64,000 bases of DNA, taken from assembly GCF_052055485.1 (NCBI RefSeq), contig NZ_CP197171.1, forward strand, positions 3,100,001 to 3,164,000, read 5' to 3'. Origin of the DNA: Amphibacillus sp052055485 (GTDB lineage: Bacteria > Bacillota > Bacilli > Bacillales > Amphibacillaceae). Made by a program: the position numbers and the translations under genes. Under the pieces are notes generated by a model. It made no database searches, was not told where the DNA came from, and was given only the letters and a program-made list of their open reading frames with translations. Below, one piece after another: positions 62,471 through 64,000 of this stretch (position 1 is its first letter; each line of letters begins with the position of its first letter).

Positions 62471-62621
62471 TCTTACTCCCTCTCTTCATTTCTTCCCGTA
62501 CAATAGTCTACGTCAAAAGAATAGAAGTGTGCGCAATAAATATTGAGCAATTATTTTTGATTATTTCCCGGGTAAGCGCAAGATCAACGATATTTAGACA
62601 TTTATAAAGTAAGCGATGTCA

Positions 62622-62870
62622 TTAATTGACGCTATGAAGCGAAATAAGTCGATAAAGACAAACTGTTTGCTTATCGCTCCATGTCAATTGATAAATTTCA
62701 CCAAAACCAATCTGATCCGCTTTTTTATGGCGTTTTATTTCGATCATTTGCTCGATTGGAAATAATCGATAGCCATCCATTGTCATCTTAAAACAATTCG
62801 GTTGATTGGATATTCTTTCTTCTTTACCTTCGGTTACAAGTGCCCATTCAAGTGTTAATGGCATTGACAT
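62622..62870 (-). CDS. DUF2584-like protein
   Basis: The protein has 82 residues from ATG 62870, behind GGGAGG; an ATG at 62921 has no good site. It starts MPLTLEWALVTEGKEERI and contains FKMTMDGYRLFPIEQMIEI and IYQLTWSDKQTVCLYRLI. The family is DUF2584, of unknown function. It is a single-gene unit. Confidence 0.75.
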   Translation of the reverse strand: MSMPLTLEWALVTEGKEERISNQPNCFKMTMDGYRLFPIEQMIEIKRHKKADQIGFGEIYQLTWSDKQTVCLYRLISLHSVN

Positions 62871-63459
62871 GTAAATAACCTCCCTATTCTTAATATAAAT
62901 ACTCGCTGACAACTTCCACATCTAACAACATTTTTGTCATAGTAGCAATATTGTCAGGTTAGTGTGTAACTGGTGATATATTTGAAAATAAAGGAAAAAT
63001 AAAATTAATCTCTCACCCCACAGGGAGCCTCGGCTTGCTCTAGGGATTTTCAGCAAAATTGATATGAATTAGAAAAGTCTATCCACCACTAAATAATGAA
63101 GTTTCACTTTATCCAGCAGTCTGGCTTTCAATCGCTCTGAACAGACATTATAAATCCTTTTTACATTTAGGATTCAGTTTCTTAAATGAGTATTTATTTG
63201 TACTTTCATTATACAAAAACAAATGTTCGTTTAGCAAGCTGTTTTTATATAGTAACCTAAGTAGGATTTCTCACTCGGAAGAACAATAAAAAACCATTAA
63301 TGATATGGAGTTCTAATATTTTTGATTGAGTAAAAAACTATAAGGAGTAATAGTTTATATTATATAATCATTATTTCCAATGACATAGGTAACTAATGAA
63401 TAATATAGAATGTTATGGTACGATAATGGTAATTATATGTTTGGGAGGTATAAATATTT
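62871..63459. other. Non-coding stretch with possible repeat remnant
   Basis: A segment near 63098-63125 (AATGAAGTTTCACTTTATC) resembles the inverted start of the dispersed repeat, but the match is short. No gene is seen. The last bases hold TTGGGAGG, which probably serves the following ORF. Confidence 0.4.
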
Positions 63460-63672
63460 ATGTTTGAAATGACAACCCAGAATTGGAATGATCTTGTTAA
63501 CGGTGTTAACAATATAGCGGATAAAACTCAAAGTCAGCTCGTTCGAATCAGGGCTTATTTAAATGAACTAAATAGTACATTGACGACTACAAATATTATT
63601 TTAGCAATTATTGCCTCAGCCCTTATCGCCTTAGTTATTATTGAATTAATTAAATTCAAAAAGGTAAAATAG
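63460..63672 (+). CDS. Small single-span membrane protein
   Basis: The 70-residue protein has a soluble helical start (TTQNWNDLVNGVNNIADKTQ), a coiled-coil-like middle and a C-terminal helix of about 18 hydrophobic residues (IILAIIASALIALVIIELI) ending in a basic anchor. GGGAGG lies about 13 bases before the ATG, which is long, so an ATG at 63469 is possible. No family is recognised. It looks like a small partner or regulatory membrane protein. Confidence 0.5.
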   Translation: MFEMTTQNWNDLVNGVNNIADKTQSQLVRIRAYLNELNSTLTTTNIILAIIASALIALVIIELIKFKKVK

Positions 63673-63797
63673 ATGATAACCGACAAACAGATTCATCCTC
63701 ATTGATCTTAATTGTTTTTTGTGTAATTACAATGTAATAAAACACTTGAGTTTCACACTTCGATAAATCTATAAATGATATTCGAAATATTAAAAAA

Positions 63798-63873
63798 CCC
63801 GCATAAAGATTATTTTTTGTTATGATTAGAGTCCTCAATCAAATCTAAGCAAAAAGCCATATTTTTATGCGGG
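63798..63873. terminator. Long hairpin, possible terminator
   Basis: CCCGCATAAA (63798-63807) and TTTATGCGGG (63864-63873) pair around a large loop, with poly-A on both sides. It is the terminator of the minus-strand gene running in from the right edge. Confidence 0.55.
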
Positions 63874-63927
63874 AAAAAACAAAAAGATAGAAAACGTATT
63901 TTAAGATTAATGTTTAAAAATGTTCAT

Positions 63928-64000
63928 TCATTTGTATTGAAACTGTGCTGTTGATCCTTGTGGTGTTGCTGTAATTTCTAATTTGGCATGAATTTCTTCT
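63928..64000 (-). CDS. C-terminal fragment of a gene cut by the window edge
   Basis: The minus-strand frame reads EEIHAKLEITATPQGSTAQF, then QYK and a TGA at 63928-63930. The start lies outside the window, so the product cannot be assigned. The sequence looks like an ordinary end of a soluble protein. Confidence 0.4.
   Translation of the reverse strand, partial: EEIHAKLEITATPQGSTAQFQYK

Noticed and set aside
1..64000. CRISPR arrays, tRNA and rRNA genes
   Set aside because: I saw no regularly spaced direct repeats of CRISPR length, no cloverleaf with a TTCRANY arm and no rRNA-like tracts. The dispersed repeat is not regularly spaced.

Overview
The window looks like accessory-rich chromosome of a low-GC Gram-positive bacterium of the Bacillaceae type. 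The evidence is AT-rich DNA with strong AGGAGG-type ribosome sites and GTG/TTG starts, a YrrN/YrrO-like U32 peptidase pair, YqfQ, DUF2584 and DUF6501 proteins, FdxA ferredoxin, a XerS-type recombinase, a mannose-family PTS with its DUF956 partner, and Cof-type HAD phosphatases. I cannot name the genus from the sequence alone.

Layout. Positions 1-3300 hold an effector-binding protein and a kinase-like phosphotransferase gene cut in two by an IS200/IS605-family element whose TnpB keeps all its nuclease residues. Positions 3600-9500 hold a catalase with a structured dispersed repeat touching its stop codon, a chimeric relic of two unrelated genes, an SDR protein lacking the catalytic triad, and a DeoR-HAD pair. 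Positions 9787-13312 hold a heterodimeric ABC exporter with one degenerate ATP site. Positions 13433-16118 hold a broken IS200 element, a second repeat copy, and an RpoD-like sigma factor preceded by two near-identical palindromic operators.

Positions 18300-25070 form an antibiotic and cell-wall block. An Erm-type rRNA methyltransferase is preceded by a roughly 390-nt leader that appears to carry both a transcription attenuator and a translation attenuator. It is followed by a VanY-like D,D-carboxypeptidase, an S11 D,D-carboxypeptidase and a VanR/VanS-like two-component operon. Positions 25191-28420 hold a CofE-like gene interrupted by a 2500-bp IS21-family element with a 5-bp target duplication. 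Positions 28700-34200 are a mixed accessory stretch: regulators, PAP2, a kinase fragment, a nucleotidyltransferase, GNAT and a deoxyribosyltransferase-like protein. A XerS-like recombinase at 34300 has a dif-like inverted repeat just upstream.

Positions 35565-40380 (minus) are a mannose-family PTS (DUF956, IIAB, IIC, IID) with a Gfo/Idh/MocA oxidoreductase. Positions 40440-43400 (minus) form an unassigned locus: an ABC exporter, a single-span membrane protein, two tiny ORFs and a duplicated promoter-like segment. I consider this the best candidate here for an undescribed system, but only on contextual grounds. Positions 44410-49448 (minus) are a sugar-acid catabolic cluster: two paralogous enolase-superfamily dehydratases, a frameshifted APC permease between them, and a GntR/FadR regulator.

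The remainder, 49600-64000, is more core-like: a PPase-like protein, a decayed LD-carboxypeptidase, an ISLre2 element, a U32 peptidase pair, acylphosphatase, a divergent MDR oxidoreductase/LysR pair, a third repeat copy, ferredoxin, a histidine phosphatase, MsrAB, YqfQ and DUF2584. The window is rich in decayed genes and mobile elements. At least seven genes are split, frameshifted or deleted, and for two of them (IS605 and IS21) the interrupting element is still present.
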